64,000 nucleotides of DNA from Pelagibius sp037652055 (GTDB taxonomy: Bacteria; Pseudomonadota; Alphaproteobacteria; Kiloniellales; Kiloniellaceae): positions 1 to 64,000 of the forward strand of contig NZ_JBBKAH010000014.1 in the NCBI RefSeq assembly GCF_037652055.1, given 5' to 3'. Each line of letters starts with the position of its first letter. Position 1 is the stretch's first letter. Of this stretch, positions 41,265-51,213 are shown piece after piece. Under the pieces are notes generated by a model. That model did no database searches. It was not told the origin of the DNA and worked only from the letters and a program-made list of their open reading frames with translations. A program made the translations under genes and the position numbers.

Positions 41265-43642
41265 CCGACCGTCGCGCCATGACCGTGCTCGACCGCCCGA
41301 ACTCCTATATTGGCCGAAGCGTGCCGCGGCCCAACGCCGCGCGCCTGGCTCAGGGGCGCGGCACCTACGTCGACGACATCGTGCTGCCGCGCATGGTGCA
41401 CCTGGCCTTCTGCCGCAGCCCTTACGCCCATGCGGAGATCCTCTCCATCGACACGGCGGCCGCCGCCGCGCTGCCCGGCGTCGTGCGCATCGTCACCATG
41501 GCGGACCTCAAGGACTACTGCACGCCCTGGGTCGGCATCCTGGATCACCTGAAGGGCATCAAGTCCGCGCCTCAGTGGCCGCTCGCCAACGGCAAGGCCT
41601 TCTTCCAGGGCGAGCCGGTGGTGGCGGTGGTCGCCACCAGCCGCGCCCTCGCCGAGGACGCCGTCGACCTGGTGGAGATCGACTACAGGGAACTGCCGGC
41701 CGTCGCCGATATGGAGACAGCGCTGGATCCGGATACGCCGGTCATCCATCCGGAACTGGGCGACAATCTCTGCTTCGAGCGCCGCATCGACGCCGGCGAC
41801 GTGGAGGCCGCCTTCGCCGAGGCCGCCGTGGTTGTCGAGGAAACCCTGCATTTCAACCGCCATACCGGCGTAACCCTGGAGCCGCGCTCCATCGTTTGCG
41901 ACTTCAACCCGGCCGAAGAAACGCTGACCCTCCACATGTCGGTGCAGTGCCCGCACATGTCGAAGAACCTGTACGCCAAGCACCTGGGCCTGGACGAGGA
42001 TCGGGTGCGGGTGATCTGCAAGGACGTGGGCGGTTCTTTCGGCATCAAGATCCACACCTATTCCGACGAGATGACCGCGGGGGCCCTCTCGGTCATGCTG
42101 AGGCGTCCGGTAAAGTTCGTCGCCGACCGGCTGGAATCCTTCACCACCGACATCCATGCGCGCGACCATCGGGTGACGGCGAAGATGGCGTTCAATGCGG
42201 AAGGCGAGGTAACCGCCATCGACATGGACGACCTCACCGGCATCGGCCCCTATTCGGTCTATCCCCGCAGCAGCGGCATCGAGCTGAACCAGGTCGCCAA
42301 CCTGACGGGCGGCCCCTACAAGCACCGCAACTACCGGGTCCGTGCCCGTGCCGTTTTCCAGAACAAGGGCGTCATGTGCCAGTACCGCGGTGTCGGCCAT
42401 CCGATCGCCGTCGCGGTCGGCGAGGCGTTGATCGACAAGGGGGCGGCGGCCCTCGGGATGGACCCTGCCGAAGTGCGGCGGCGCAGCTTCATCGCGGACG
42501 ACGCCTACCCCTACACCTCGCCGTCCGGGGCGATCTACGAGCGCCAGTCGCACCGCGAGAGCCTGGCAAAGCTGCTGCAGACGATGGACTACGAGGGCCT
42601 GCGCCGGGAGCAGCAGGAACTGCGCGGCCGCGGCGTCCACCGGGGTATCGGCTTTGCCAGCCTGATCGAGGTGACCAACCCCAGCCCGGCCTTTTATGGT
42701 GTCGGCGGCGCGCGCATTGCCTCGCAGGACGGCTGCACCATCCGCCTCGACCCGACAGGCGGCATCACCTGCGCCACCGGTGTCACCGAACAGGGGCAGG
42801 GCACCGAGGCGATCATCGCGCAGATCGCCGCGACCGCCGTGGGTGTTGAGCCGAGGCACGTGCGCGTCATCACCGGCGACACCGACGTGGTCCCCTACGG
42901 CGGGGGCACCTGGGCGTCTCGCGGCGCCGGTATCGGCGGCGAGGCGGCGCTGCAGGCCGGCAAGGAACTGCGCCGCAACATCCTCGCGGTCGCGGGCGCC
43001 ATTCTGCAAAGCACGCCGGAAAGCCTCGACATCCGCGACGGCGTCATCGTTGATGAGTCCGACGGCACCGAGCGCATGCCGCTGGCGGAGCTGGGCCGCC
43101 TGGTCTACTTCCGCGGCGACACCCTGCCGCCGGATCTGCAGCCGGAGCTGGTTGCGACCAGGCACTACACGTCGCGCAGCTACCCCTTCGCTTTCACCAA
43201 CGCGGCCCATGCCTGCTACATCGAGGTCGATGTCGAGACCGGCCTGCTGAAACTGCTGAAATACTGGGTCGTGGAGGACTGCGGCACGGTGATCAATCCG
43301 CTGCTGGTGGCGGAGCAGACCCGGGGCGGCGTGGTGCAGGGGCTCGGCGCGGCGCTTTACGAGGAATGCCTCTACTCGCCGGAGGGGCAGCTGCTCAACG
43401 GCTCGCTGGCGGACTATCTGCTGCCGATGGCCGGAGAAATGCCCGATATCGTGGTGGAGCATGTGACGACCCCCACCGAGACCAGCGAGCTCGGCGCCAA
43501 AGGCGTCGGCGAGGCGGGCACGGCGGGGGCGCCGGGCGCCGTGATGAACGCCCTGAACGATGCTCTGCGGCCCTTCGGGGCGCGGCTCGCGCACATGCCG
43601 TTCACGCCGGATAAGATTTTGAGGGCACTGGGTAAGATCTGA
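41261..43642 (+). CDS. Molybdenum hydroxylase large subunit (CoxL/xanthine-dehydrogenase type)
   Basis: 793 residues. GRSVPRPNAARLAQGRGTYVDD is the typical start of aerobic CO-dehydrogenase-like large subunits (split: GRSVPRP, ARLAQGRGTYVDD). The molybdenum-site loop reads CQYRGVGHPIA, not the AYRCSFR of true CO dehydrogenase, so it is an aromatic, N-heterocycle or aldehyde hydroxylase. The catalytic Glu is in GAKGVGEAG. The substrate may be what the liv-type importer brings in. ATGA overlap with the small subunit. Confidence 0.9.
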   Translation: MTDRRAMTVLDRPNSYIGRSVPRPNAARLAQGRGTYVDDIVLPRMVHLAFCRSPYAHAEILSIDTAAAAALPGVVRIVTMADLKDYCTPWVGILDHLKGIKSAPQWPLANGKAFFQGEPVVAVVATSRALAEDAVDLVEIDYRELPAVADMETALDPDTPVIHPELGDNLCFERRIDAGDVEAAFAEAAVVVEETLHFNRHTGVTLEPRSIVCDFNPAEETLTLHMSVQCPHMSKNLYAKHLGLDEDRVRVICKDVGGSFGIKIHTYSDEMTAGALSVMLRRPVKFVADRLESFTTDIHARDHRVTAKMAFNAEGEVTAIDMDDLTGIGPYSVYPRSSGIELNQVANLTGGPYKHRNYRVRARAVFQNKGVMCQYRGVGHPIAVAVGEALIDKGAAALGMDPAEVRRRSFIADDAYPYTSPSGAIYERQSHRESLAKLLQTMDYEGLRREQQELRGRGVHRGIGFASLIEVTNPSPAFYGVGGARIASQDGCTIRLDPTGGITCATGVTEQGQGTEAIIAQIAATAVGVEPRHVRVITGDTDVVPYGGGTWASRGAGIGGEAALQAGKELRRNILAVAGAILQSTPESLDIRDGVIVDESDGTERMPLAELGRLVYFRGDTLPPDLQPELVATRHYTSRSYPFAFTNAAHACYIEVDVETGLLKLLKYWVVEDCGTVINPLLVAEQTRGGVVQGLGAALYEECLYSPEGQLLNGSLADYLLPMAGEMPDIVVEHVTTPTETSELGAKGVGEAGTAGAPGAVMNALNDALRPFGARLAHMPFTPDKILRALGKI

Positions 43643-43726
43643 GAGAAGAACGCCGGGCAAGACGCAAGAAGCGACGCAATGAACAGCCCGGCGGTGGGAG
43701 CGACATCAGTCCAAGGAGACGAAACT

Positions 43727-44998
43727 ATGGGTGACCACGAAAAGAGCAAGACAGGCATGGTAGCGCGGGGGTTCAGCCGACGTTCCATCCTGAAAGGGAC
43801 GGCCGCCGGCGCGGCTGCGGTGGCCGCGGGCCCGGCCCTGTTCAACATCGCCCGCGCGGCGGAGGAGACGATCCGCATCGGCTTTCCGGTGCCGCTGACC
43901 GGTCCTTACGGATCGGAAGCGCAGGAACAGGCGCGCTGCGCACAGATCGCCGTTGACCAGTTCAACGCCGCGGGCGGCCTCAACGGCCGTATGGCCGAAT
44001 TGCTGGTGCGTGACGATAAGCTGAAGCCCGGCGAGGCGGCGACGCGGACTTTGGAACTGATCGAGAAAGACAAGGTCCACTACGTCTGCGGGTCGCTGTC
44101 TGCGTCGGTGCAGCTTTCGGTGAACGCGGTGACCAAGGCGCGCGGCATCATCTACGTATCGATTTCGCAATCCGATGCCATCAACGAGGCGCAGGACTTC
44201 TCCAAGTACACCTTCCACGAGGCGATGAACCCGCATATGACGGCCGGAGCGGTCGGCCGCTATGCCTTTCCGAAGCTCGGCAAGCGAGTCGCCTTCCTGA
44301 TCGCCGACTATGCCTACGGCCACGAGATGGTGCGCGGCTTCAAGCGGGCGGGTGAACCGCACGGCATCGAAGTCGTCGCCGAGGTGACCCATCCGCTGGC
44401 GAGCAAGGACTTCTCCACCTTCCTGCCGCAGATCATGGCGGCCAAGCCGGACGTGCTCTGCCTCTGCAATTTCGGCTACGACCAGATGAATTCGCTGAAG
44501 CAGGCGACCGGCTTTGGCATGAAGCAGCAGATGCAGGTGCTGGCGCCCGCCCTGCTGTACAACCAGCGCCGCGCGGGCGGTGCCGCCGCCTACGAGGGAG
44601 TCATCGGCGGCGCCAACTACCACTGGACCCTGGAAGAGTCGGTGCCCAGCGCCAAAGCCTTCAATGACGTTTACCGCAAGAAAAATGACGGGGCGCCGCC
44701 CTCCGACTATGGCGCCTACGGCTATGCCGGCGTCGGCGCCCTGCTGGACGGCGTGAAGCAGGCGGGCACCACGGACACCGATGCCGTGATCGCCGCCCTG
44801 GAAGAGCTGAAGTACGACAAGTACAAGGGAACCCAGTACTATAGAAAGTGCGATCACCAGTCGGTGCAGTCTGTTTTCATCGTGAAGTCGAAGTCGGAAG
44901 CGGAAATGGCGAACGAGTACGACGTGTTCGAGATCGTCGACACCGATCCGGCATCCGAGGACATGCTGCGCAGCTGCGCGGAACTGGGCCACGCCTGA
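43727..44998 (+). CDS. Branched-chain-amino-acid-type ABC binding protein (LivK-like)
   Basis: 423 residues. A twin-arginine signal (SRRSILKGTAAGAAAVAAG) leads to a type 1 periplasmic binding fold with IRIGFPVPLTGPYGSEAQEQ near the start. Family members bind amino acids, aromatic acids, amides or urea. AAGGAGAC precedes the ATG at 43727. Upstream in-frame ATG at 43679 is poorly supported. A GC hairpin separates it from the permease gene. Confidence 0.9.
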   Translation: MGDHEKSKTGMVARGFSRRSILKGTAAGAAAVAAGPALFNIARAAEETIRIGFPVPLTGPYGSEAQEQARCAQIAVDQFNAAGGLNGRMAELLVRDDKLKPGEAATRTLELIEKDKVHYVCGSLSASVQLSVNAVTKARGIIYVSISQSDAINEAQDFSKYTFHEAMNPHMTAGAVGRYAFPKLGKRVAFLIADYAYGHEMVRGFKRAGEPHGIEVVAEVTHPLASKDFSTFLPQIMAAKPDVLCLCNFGYDQMNSLKQATGFGMKQQMQVLAPALLYNQRRAGGAAAYEGVIGGANYHWTLEESVPSAKAFNDVYRKKNDGAPPSDYGAYGYAGVGALLDGVKQAGTTDTDAVIAALEELKYDKYKGTQYYRKCDHQSVQSVFIVKSKSEAEMANEYDVFEIVDTDPASEDMLRSCAELGHA

Positions 44999-45012
44999 CC
45001 GCCGGAACGACC

Positions 45013-45043
45013 CGCCCCCGCCGCGCAGTGCGCCGCGGGGGCG
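45013..45043 (+). terminator. Hairpin between binding protein and livH
   Basis: CGCCCCCGC and GCGGGGGCG form a perfect 9-bp stem; inside, GCGC-AGT-GCGC forms four more pairs. No T run follows. It lies 15 bases after the binding-protein stop. Confidence 0.6.
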
Positions 45044-45089
45044 CTCGGCGAAGAGGCGGATTGCAATCAGCGAACAAGAGAAACGAAGC

Positions 45090-45977
45090 GTGATAGGCGG
45101 TTTTCCGATTGAGTTGCTGGCCCTGCAGTTGTTTACCGGAATCGCGCTCGGCTCCGTGTTCGTCCTGCTCGCGGTCGGTCTGTCGCTGATCTTTGGCCTC
45201 TTGACCGTGGTCAACTTCGCGCACGGCGCCTTCTACATGCTGGGCGCCTATGCCGGCGTGTTCTTCATCGGCTATCTGGGCAATTTCTGGCTGACGCTGG
45301 CCGTGGTGCCGCTGGCGGTCGGCGCCGTCGGGCTGGCGGTGGAGCGTTGGCTGGTACGCCCCCTCTACGGGCGTGGCATCGACTATCCCCTCATGCTGAC
45401 CTTCGGTCTCGCCTATGTGCTTGTCGAGGTGGTGCGCATCCTCTTCGGCGCCGAGGGCGTCCCGTTCGACGCGCCGGACTCCCTGATCGGGGCGGTCAAC
45501 ATTGGCGTCGGCTACTTCCCGGCCTACCGCCTCTTTGTCATTGCCGCTACCGCCGTCCTGGTACTGGCTCTGTGGTTGTTTCTGGAGAAGACCTCTTACG
45601 GCCTCATCATCCGGGCCGGCGCGCGAGACAGCGAGATCGTGCGCGTTCTCGGCATCGACATCTCGCGGGTATGGCTGGTGGTCTTCGCTTTGGGAACCGC
45701 CGTGGCGGGGCTGGCGGGCGTGCTCTCGGCGCCCATGCGCAGCGTCTTCCCCGACATGGGAACCTCGGTGCTGGTGGAAGCCTTCGTCGTTACCGTGGTC
45801 GGTGGCATGGGTTCGCTCGCCGGGGCGGTCGTCGCCGGCCTGCTTGTCGGCGTCGTGGTCAGCATGACTTCTCTTTTCGCGCCGGCCATGGCAGAGGTCT
45901 CGATGTTCGCCCTTATGGCGCTGGTCCTGCTGGTACGCCCGCAAGGCCTCTTCGGCAAGAAGGGTCTGATGGGATGA
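45090..45977 (+). CDS. livH: Branched-chain-type ABC permease LivH
   Basis: 295 residues with eight or so membrane segments. GLSLIFGLLTVVNFAHGAFY and the C-terminal VVGGMGSLAGAVVAGLLVG are LivH hallmarks. The start is GTG at 45090. It overlaps livM as ATGA. Confidence 0.92.
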   Translation: MIGGFPIELLALQLFTGIALGSVFVLLAVGLSLIFGLLTVVNFAHGAFYMLGAYAGVFFIGYLGNFWLTLAVVPLAVGAVGLAVERWLVRPLYGRGIDYPLMLTFGLAYVLVEVVRILFGAEGVPFDAPDSLIGAVNIGVGYFPAYRLFVIAATAVLVLALWLFLEKTSYGLIIRAGARDSEIVRVLGIDISRVWLVVFALGTAVAGLAGVLSAPMRSVFPDMGTSVLVEAFVVTVVGGMGSLAGAVVAGLLVGVVVSMTSLFAPAMAEVSMFALMALVLLVRPQGLFGKKGLMG

Positions 45978-46966
45978 ATCTCGCCAATCCCCAGGATGAA
46001 CTGACCGTCTCCGGCCGCCGCCTGGCCTGGCTGGTGTCGGGCATGGCGCGACACCGGGTGGTGGCGGTGCTGGGCTTCCTGCTGGTCTTCCCCTTTCTGC
46101 TGCCCTACGAAGCGCTGGCCGTGAATATCCTGATCTACGGCCTCTATGCCCTCGGGTTCAACATGGTGTTCGGCTACATGGGCGTCCTGTCCTTCGGCCA
46201 CGCCGCCTTCTTCGGTCTCGGCAGCTACGCCACCGGCATCGCCATCGTCCACTATGGGGTTCCCTGGCTGCCGGCCCTCGCGCTCGGCGTCATCCTTGCC
46301 GGTCTCGGCGCGGCGGTGATCGGCGGCCTGGCGATCCGCACCCGCGGCATCTACTTCGCGATGGTCACCCTGGCGCTGTCGCAGTGCGTCTACTATCTGG
46401 TCTATCAGCTGGAGGATCTCTCCGGTGGTGAGAACGGCCTGCGCGGCGTCGACGTTTACGACCTCAACATTCCCGGCCTCGACCTCTCGCTGATCGATCC
46501 GCTGACGAAGTACTATTTTGTCTTCGCCTTCGTTGCCCTGGCGGTTTGGTTGTTCTCCCGTATCCTTGCCTCGCCTTTCGGCGCGGTGCTGGAGGCGATC
46601 CGCGAGAACGAGAACCGGGCGCGCGCCTGCGGCATCGACGTGGCCACGTCCAAGTGGCTCGCCTTCGTGATCTCGGGCCTGTTCTGCGGCCTGGCCGGGG
46701 CGCTGAACGCCATCCACCTGACCATCGTCCCCATCGAATCGCTGCACTACCACACCTCGGGCCTGGCGGTGATGATGGCGCTGCTCGGCGGCATGGGAAC
46801 CTTCTTCGGGCCCTTCGTCGGCGCGCTTACCTTCTTGATGCTGGAGGACGTGATCACGGTGATCACGGTTCACTGGCAGCTTTTCGTCGGGGGGCTCTTC
46901 GTTTTCTTCATCCTGTTCTTCCCGCGCGGGATCTGGGGTACCTTGCTCCATTGGATGTCGCGGTAG
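45974..46966 (+). CDS. livM: Branched-chain-type ABC permease LivM
   Basis: 330 residues. GYMGVLSFGHAAFFGLGSYA and GGMGTFFGPFVGA are LivM hallmarks, with about nine membrane segments. The start at 45974 is fixed by the ATGA overlap with livH; the longer open frame reading back to 45347 is antisense-type noise inside livH. Confidence 0.92.
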   Translation: MNLANPQDELTVSGRRLAWLVSGMARHRVVAVLGFLLVFPFLLPYEALAVNILIYGLYALGFNMVFGYMGVLSFGHAAFFGLGSYATGIAIVHYGVPWLPALALGVILAGLGAAVIGGLAIRTRGIYFAMVTLALSQCVYYLVYQLEDLSGGENGLRGVDVYDLNIPGLDLSLIDPLTKYYFVFAFVALAVWLFSRILASPFGAVLEAIRENENRARACGIDVATSKWLAFVISGLFCGLAGALNAIHLTIVPIESLHYHTSGLAVMMALLGGMGTFFGPFVGALTFLMLEDVITVITVHWQLFVGGLFVFFILFFPRGIWGTLLHWMSR

Positions 46967-46975
46967 GGGGTGGGA

Positions 46976-47743
46976 ATGGTTTCTTCCTCTGCCATCGAAC
47001 AGCCGATTCTCAGGGCCGAAGGCCTCGGCATGCGCTTCGGCGGCTTCACCGCCCTCAACGGCGTGTCGGTGGCCTTCCCCGAGGGTCAGCTCACCGCGAT
47101 CATCGGTCCCAACGGCGCCGGTAAGAGCACCTTCTTCAACCTCCTCTCCGGCGCCTTTGCGCCCAGCGCGGGGCGCATTTTCTTCCGCGGCCGCGACATC
47201 ACCGGCACCCCGCAGCACCGCTTTGCCCGCCTGGGCATTGCCAAGTCTTTTCAGATCACCAACGTTTTTCCGCAGTTGACGGCGCTGGAGAACGTACGCT
47301 TTGCCATCCAGTGCATGAGCCAGCGCTTCAACATCTGGACGCCGCGCCACCGCTATACCGAGATGAGCGCGCGGGCCGCCGAACTGCTGGAGATGGTGGG
47401 CCTCGACCGGCACTACCACCGGCTGACCATGAACCTGGCACACGGCGAGCAGAGAGCCCTGGAGATCGCCGTGGCGCTGGCCTGTGATCCCGCGCTTCTG
47501 CTTCTGGACGAACCGACGGCCGGCATGAGCCCGGAAGAAACCACGGCGATGATGGGGCTCATCACCCGCTTGGCCAGCGAGCGGACGGTCATCCTGGTCG
47601 AGCACAAGATGAAGCTGGTGATGGGCATCTCGAACCGCCTCATCGTGCTCCACCACGGTGAGTTGCTGGCGGAAGGCACGCCGGAGGAGGTACGCGCCAA
47701 CGACGAAGTCCGCCGGGTTTACCTTGGCCAGGGCAACCACTGA
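46976..47743 (+). CDS. livG: Branched-chain-type ABC ATPase LivG
   Basis: 255 residues. Walker A GPNGAGKST, signature LAHGEQRALE, Walker B LLLLDEPTAGMS and the LivG insertion before the signature are present. ATG at 46976 is chosen over GTG at 46970, as AGGGGG lies 5 bases upstream. It overlaps livF by one base (TGATG). Confidence 0.93.
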   Translation: MVSSSAIEQPILRAEGLGMRFGGFTALNGVSVAFPEGQLTAIIGPNGAGKSTFFNLLSGAFAPSAGRIFFRGRDITGTPQHRFARLGIAKSFQITNVFPQLTALENVRFAIQCMSQRFNIWTPRHRYTEMSARAAELLEMVGLDRHYHRLTMNLAHGEQRALEIAVALACDPALLLLDEPTAGMSPEETTAMMGLITRLASERTVILVEHKMKLVMGISNRLIVLHHGELLAEGTPEEVRANDEVRRVYLGQGNH

Positions 47744-48462
47744 TGGCAGCGCCGATGCTGAAAGTTGAAGACCTGCACGCCTGGTACGACCACAGCCACG
47801 TCCTGCAGGGCGTGAGCCTGGAAGCGCGCGCCGGCGAAATCGTCTCCCTTATCGGGCGTAACGGCGCCGGCAAGACGACGACTCTGCGCACCGTCATGGG
47901 CCTGGTGAAAAAGTGCCGGGGCGAGGTCGCCTTCGATGGCCAGGCCGGCCTGCTTGCTCGCCCGGCGCATGACCGCTACCGCCTGGGCCTGGGATATGTC
48001 CCTGAAGACCGCCGCATCGTGCCGGGCCTGACGGTGCGCGAGAATCTGCGTCTGGGCCTGGTCTCGTCGCCTCTGAAAAAAGAGGAAGCCAGCATTATCG
48101 ACCGCATCGCCGAGACCTTTCCGCGGCTGAAGGAACGCTTGGACCAGATCGCCGAGACCATGTCCGGGGGCGAGCAGCAGATGCTGGCCATTGCCCGTGC
48201 CACGGCGTCGAACCCGCGCATGGTGATGCTGGACGAACCCTCGGAAGGGATCATGCCGGTGCTGGTGGACGAGATGTTCGAACTTTTCGCGCGCCTGAGA
48301 GACGCGGGCACCACCATCCTGCTGGTCGAGCAGAACGTGGAGCGCGCGCTATCGATCTCCGACCGCGCCTATATCATGGACCACGGCGTCATTGTGCACG
48401 AGGCGCCGGCGGCAGTTCTTCTGGCGGACAGGGAAATCCAGGACAGATACTGCTCTGTTTAG
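47743..48462 (+). CDS. livF: Branched-chain-type ABC ATPase LivF
   Basis: 239 residues. Walker A GRNGAGKTT, LGYVPEDRRIVPGLTVREN, signature MSGGEQQM and Walker B VMLDEPSEGIMP match LivF. It is the last gene of the importer. The 279 bases after it hold a weak hairpin (48483-48498) and no recognised gene. Confidence 0.93.
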   Translation: MAAPMLKVEDLHAWYDHSHVLQGVSLEARAGEIVSLIGRNGAGKTTTLRTVMGLVKKCRGEVAFDGQAGLLARPAHDRYRLGLGYVPEDRRIVPGLTVRENLRLGLVSSPLKKEEASIIDRIAETFPRLKERLDQIAETMSGGEQQMLAIARATASNPRMVMLDEPSEGIMPVLVDEMFELFARLRDAGTTILLVEQNVERALSISDRAYIMDHGVIVHEAPAAVLLADREIQDRYCSV

Positions 48463-48741
48463 CGGGGCATCAGCGGGATAATTGCGGCATGTGCCGCAGC
48501 AGCGAGGTCCGGTGAGAACCACGGGTCTTTCCCCCTGAGTAGGGCAGTCCAAGGGACCGGGCCGGGGGGCGGCAGAACCTTGCGTGGATTTGGACCCTAC
48601 TGAACCCTTGCAGCCGCAGGGGCGGCGGCGATACCCTTGTCTCATGCGTTGCGTCAACGGCTTGCACTTCCGGCACAGGAGGCCCGCCTATCGCTTCGCA
48701 GACTGACGGTCCGGCCCGACCTTGCCCACAGGAGTTGCCCG

Positions 48742-49503
48742 ATGGTTGCCGCCCCCCACCTTGCGTCCGACCACAACATGCCGTTCATGAAGCAGCGCTG
48801 CGACCTCGCCGCCGCATTCCGCTGGGCCGAGCGCCTGAACTTGCATGAAGCGGTGGCCAACCACTTTTCACTGGCCGTCGACGACAGCGGCAAGCGGTTC
48901 CTGATGAACCCGAACCAGCGTCATTTCAGCCGCATCAGGGCAAGCGACATTCTGCTGCTGGACGCCGACGACCCGGCGACCATGACGTCGCCGAACGCGC
49001 CGGATCCCACGGCCTGGGGCCTGCACGGCGCGGTGCATCGCCACTGTCCGCATGCGCGCTGCGTGCTGCACGCTCACCCGGTCTACTCGACCGTGCTGGC
49101 CAGTCTTGCCGACAGCACCTTGCCGCCGATCGACCAGAACAGCGCGGCGTTTTACGAGCGCCACGTGGTCGACGAAACCTACGGGGGCCTCGCCTTCGAG
49201 GATGAAGCGGAGCGTTGCGTGACGCTGCTTTCCGACCCCAAGATCAAGGTCATGGTGATGGGCAATCACGGGATCATGGTGCTTGGCGACGACGTCGCCG
49301 ACGCCTTCGACCGCCTGTACTATTTTGAGCGGGCGGCCGAGAACTATGTGAAGGCTCTGTGGACCGGCCAGCCGCTGCGGCGGCTCTCCCATGAGGTCGC
49401 TTCGCGTACCGCCGAGCAAATTGAATCCTATCCCAGCGACGGCAAGCATTTCGGCGAACTGGTGGCGATCCTCGACGAGGAAGGCTCCAACTTCCGCGAG
49501 TGA
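48742..49503 (+). CDS. Class II aldolase/adducin-family protein
   Basis: 253 residues. The Zn-binding HAHPVYST and the later GNHGIMVLG are present; the catalytic Glu of aldolases is not certain. Family members cleave sugar phosphates or decarboxylate acids. ATG at 48742 has AGGAG 7 bases upstream. It lies after the liv genes and may act on the imported substrate after hydroxylation. Confidence 0.85.
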   Translation: MVAAPHLASDHNMPFMKQRCDLAAAFRWAERLNLHEAVANHFSLAVDDSGKRFLMNPNQRHFSRIRASDILLLDADDPATMTSPNAPDPTAWGLHGAVHRHCPHARCVLHAHPVYSTVLASLADSTLPPIDQNSAAFYERHVVDETYGGLAFEDEAERCVTLLSDPKIKVMVMGNHGIMVLGDDVADAFDRLYYFERAAENYVKALWTGQPLRRLSHEVASRTAEQIESYPSDGKHFGELVAILDEEGSNFRE

Positions 49504-49521
49504 GCGGGAAAAGCGGCGGCG

Positions 49522-50334
49522 TCAGTCCGGCTGCGCCGGCCGGTGTCGGCGTAGCAAGGTGACGGACAGCAGCACCGTCACCGTGACGGCGATCAGCACG
49601 ACGGAGATGGCGGCGACCGCCGGGTCGACATTGTCGCGCAGACCCATCCACAGAAGGCGCGGCAGCGTGACCGCGTTCACGCTGGTGATGAACAGGGTCA
49701 CTGCGATCTCCTCCCACGACAGCACGAAGGTGAGGAAAGCGGCCGAGATCACGCCGAAACGGATGTTCGGCAGGATCACCAGGACGATGCGCTGCATGAG
49801 GCTGGCGCCCATGCCGCGCGCCGCCATGTCCAGGTTGCGCTGCACCCGCGCCAGGGCGACCAGCACCATGATGACGGCGAAGGGGACGATCATCACCACG
49901 TGGGCGATGACGACGCCCAGCCAGCTGTCGTAGCCGATGGCGGTAGAGACCTGGGACAGCGAGGTCAGCAGAAAGTAGAGCGTGACGGCCGAGACCACCG
50001 GCGGCACGATCATCGGCAGCAGCACGAAGCCCACCAACAGGGCGGTGACGCGGGGTTGCAGGAACCAGATGCCGAGGCCGAAGAGCGTCGCAAGCGTGGT
50101 GGCCAGGGCGCTGGCGCAGAGGCCGACCAGCAGGCTCATGAGAACGCTTTCACCCCACGCCGGGACCTCGACCAGTGCCCGGTAGTGGCGCAAAGACAGC
50201 GTGTCGGACGGCAGGGAGAGGTAGCTGGACGGTGTGAAGGAGATCGGCACCACGGCGATGAGCGGTGCCAGCAGGAAGATCACGATCAGTGCTGTCAACA
50301 GCAGGGCAAGGGGGCCGGGACGGTAGATCGCCAT
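49522..50334 (-). CDS. ABC permease (PotC-like), second polyamine-type importer
   Basis: 270 residues with six membrane segments and the EAA-type loop AARGMGASLMQRIVLVILP. It follows the PotB-like permease by 4 bases and ends the amidinotransferase operon. It converges on the aldolase gene. Confidence 0.9.
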   Translation of the reverse strand: MAIYRPGPLALLLTALIVIFLLAPLIAVVPISFTPSSYLSLPSDTLSLRHYRALVEVPAWGESVLMSLLVGLCASALATTLATLFGLGIWFLQPRVTALLVGFVLLPMIVPPVVSAVTLYFLLTSLSQVSTAIGYDSWLGVVIAHVVMIVPFAVIMVLVALARVQRNLDMAARGMGASLMQRIVLVILPNIRFGVISAAFLTFVLSWEEIAVTLFITSVNAVTLPRLLWMGLRDNVDPAVAAISVVLIAVTVTVLLSVTLLRRHRPAQPD

Positions 50335-50338
50335 GCTG

Positions 50339-51172
50339 TCAGCCCACCAGCGTCTTGGCGCGGCGGCCGCGCAGGAACAGAACGATCAGCAGGGCTGCCG
50401 CCACGACGATGACCACCGAGAGGGCGCCGGTCAGGCCCCAGTTCACGGTCTGGAAGGTCTGCACGTAGATGAACTCAGCGATCATGACGCTGCGCCCGCC
50501 ACCCAGGATCGCCGGGGTGATGAAGAAGCCGAGGGAGAAGACGAAGGTGATTACCGCGGCGCCGACGATGCCGGGCGCGGTCATCGGCATGAACACGGTG
50601 CAGAAGGTGCGCGCGCGGCTGGCGCCCATGCCGCGCGCGGCCATGAGCACCCGGTGATCGAGATGGCGCATGGAGGAAACCAGCGGCAGCACCGCGAAGG
50701 GGATCAGAAAATGCGTCATGCCGACGATGACACCGAACTCGTTGCGCACCAGCATCAAGGGGAAATCGATGATTCCCAGACTCATCAAAGTGCTGTTCAC
50801 GATGCCGCGGTTGTAGAGCAGCGCCAGCCAGCCGAAGGCGCGGGTCAAGGTCGAGATCCAGAAAGGGATCAGCACGCCGAACTCGACGATTGTGGCCTGC
50901 AGGCGGCTGCCGCAGACCCAGACGTAGGAGATCGCGTAGGCCGCGACCACGGTCAGCAGGGTCACGATGCAGCAGATGCGCAGCGTGCGCCACAGCACGC
51001 CCAGCACGGTCGGGTCGGTGAAGACCCGCTCGTACTGCTGCAGCCCGGGTTCGGGCAGGGTGACGCTCCACTCTACGACACCGAGGAACGGCAACAGGTA
51101 GACCGCCGCCAGGAACAGAGGCAGCGGAGCGATCAGGGCAACCTGGCCGAGCTTGCTCTTGATGCTGGTCAT
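50339..51172 (-). CDS. ABC permease (PotB-like), second polyamine-type importer
   Basis: 277 residues with six membrane segments and the loop AARGMGASRARTFCTVFMP. ATG at 51172 is used; an in-frame ATG at 51274 would lie within the binding-protein gene. It follows that gene by 41 bases. Confidence 0.9.
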   Translation of the reverse strand: MTSIKSKLGQVALIAPLPLFLAAVYLLPFLGVVEWSVTLPEPGLQQYERVFTDPTVLGVLWRTLRICCIVTLLTVVAAYAISYVWVCGSRLQATIVEFGVLIPFWISTLTRAFGWLALLYNRGIVNSTLMSLGIIDFPLMLVRNEFGVIVGMTHFLIPFAVLPLVSSMRHLDHRVLMAARGMGASRARTFCTVFMPMTAPGIVGAAVITFVFSLGFFITPAILGGGRSVMIAEFIYVQTFQTVNWGLTGALSVVIVVAAALLIVLFLRGRRAKTLVG

Positions 51173-51213
51173 CCGCCCATCGCTCCGCTGTATCCCCGTT
51201 CCCGGTGCGCCGC

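Noticed and set aside
41204..43660. 818-codon leftward open frame opposite the molybdenum hydroxylase large subunit
   Set aside because: It is a mirror of the GC-rich gene on the other strand and has no recognisable domain.
48483..48498. TGCGGCA-TG-TGCCGCA after livF as a terminator
   Set aside because: The loop is only two bases and there is no T run.
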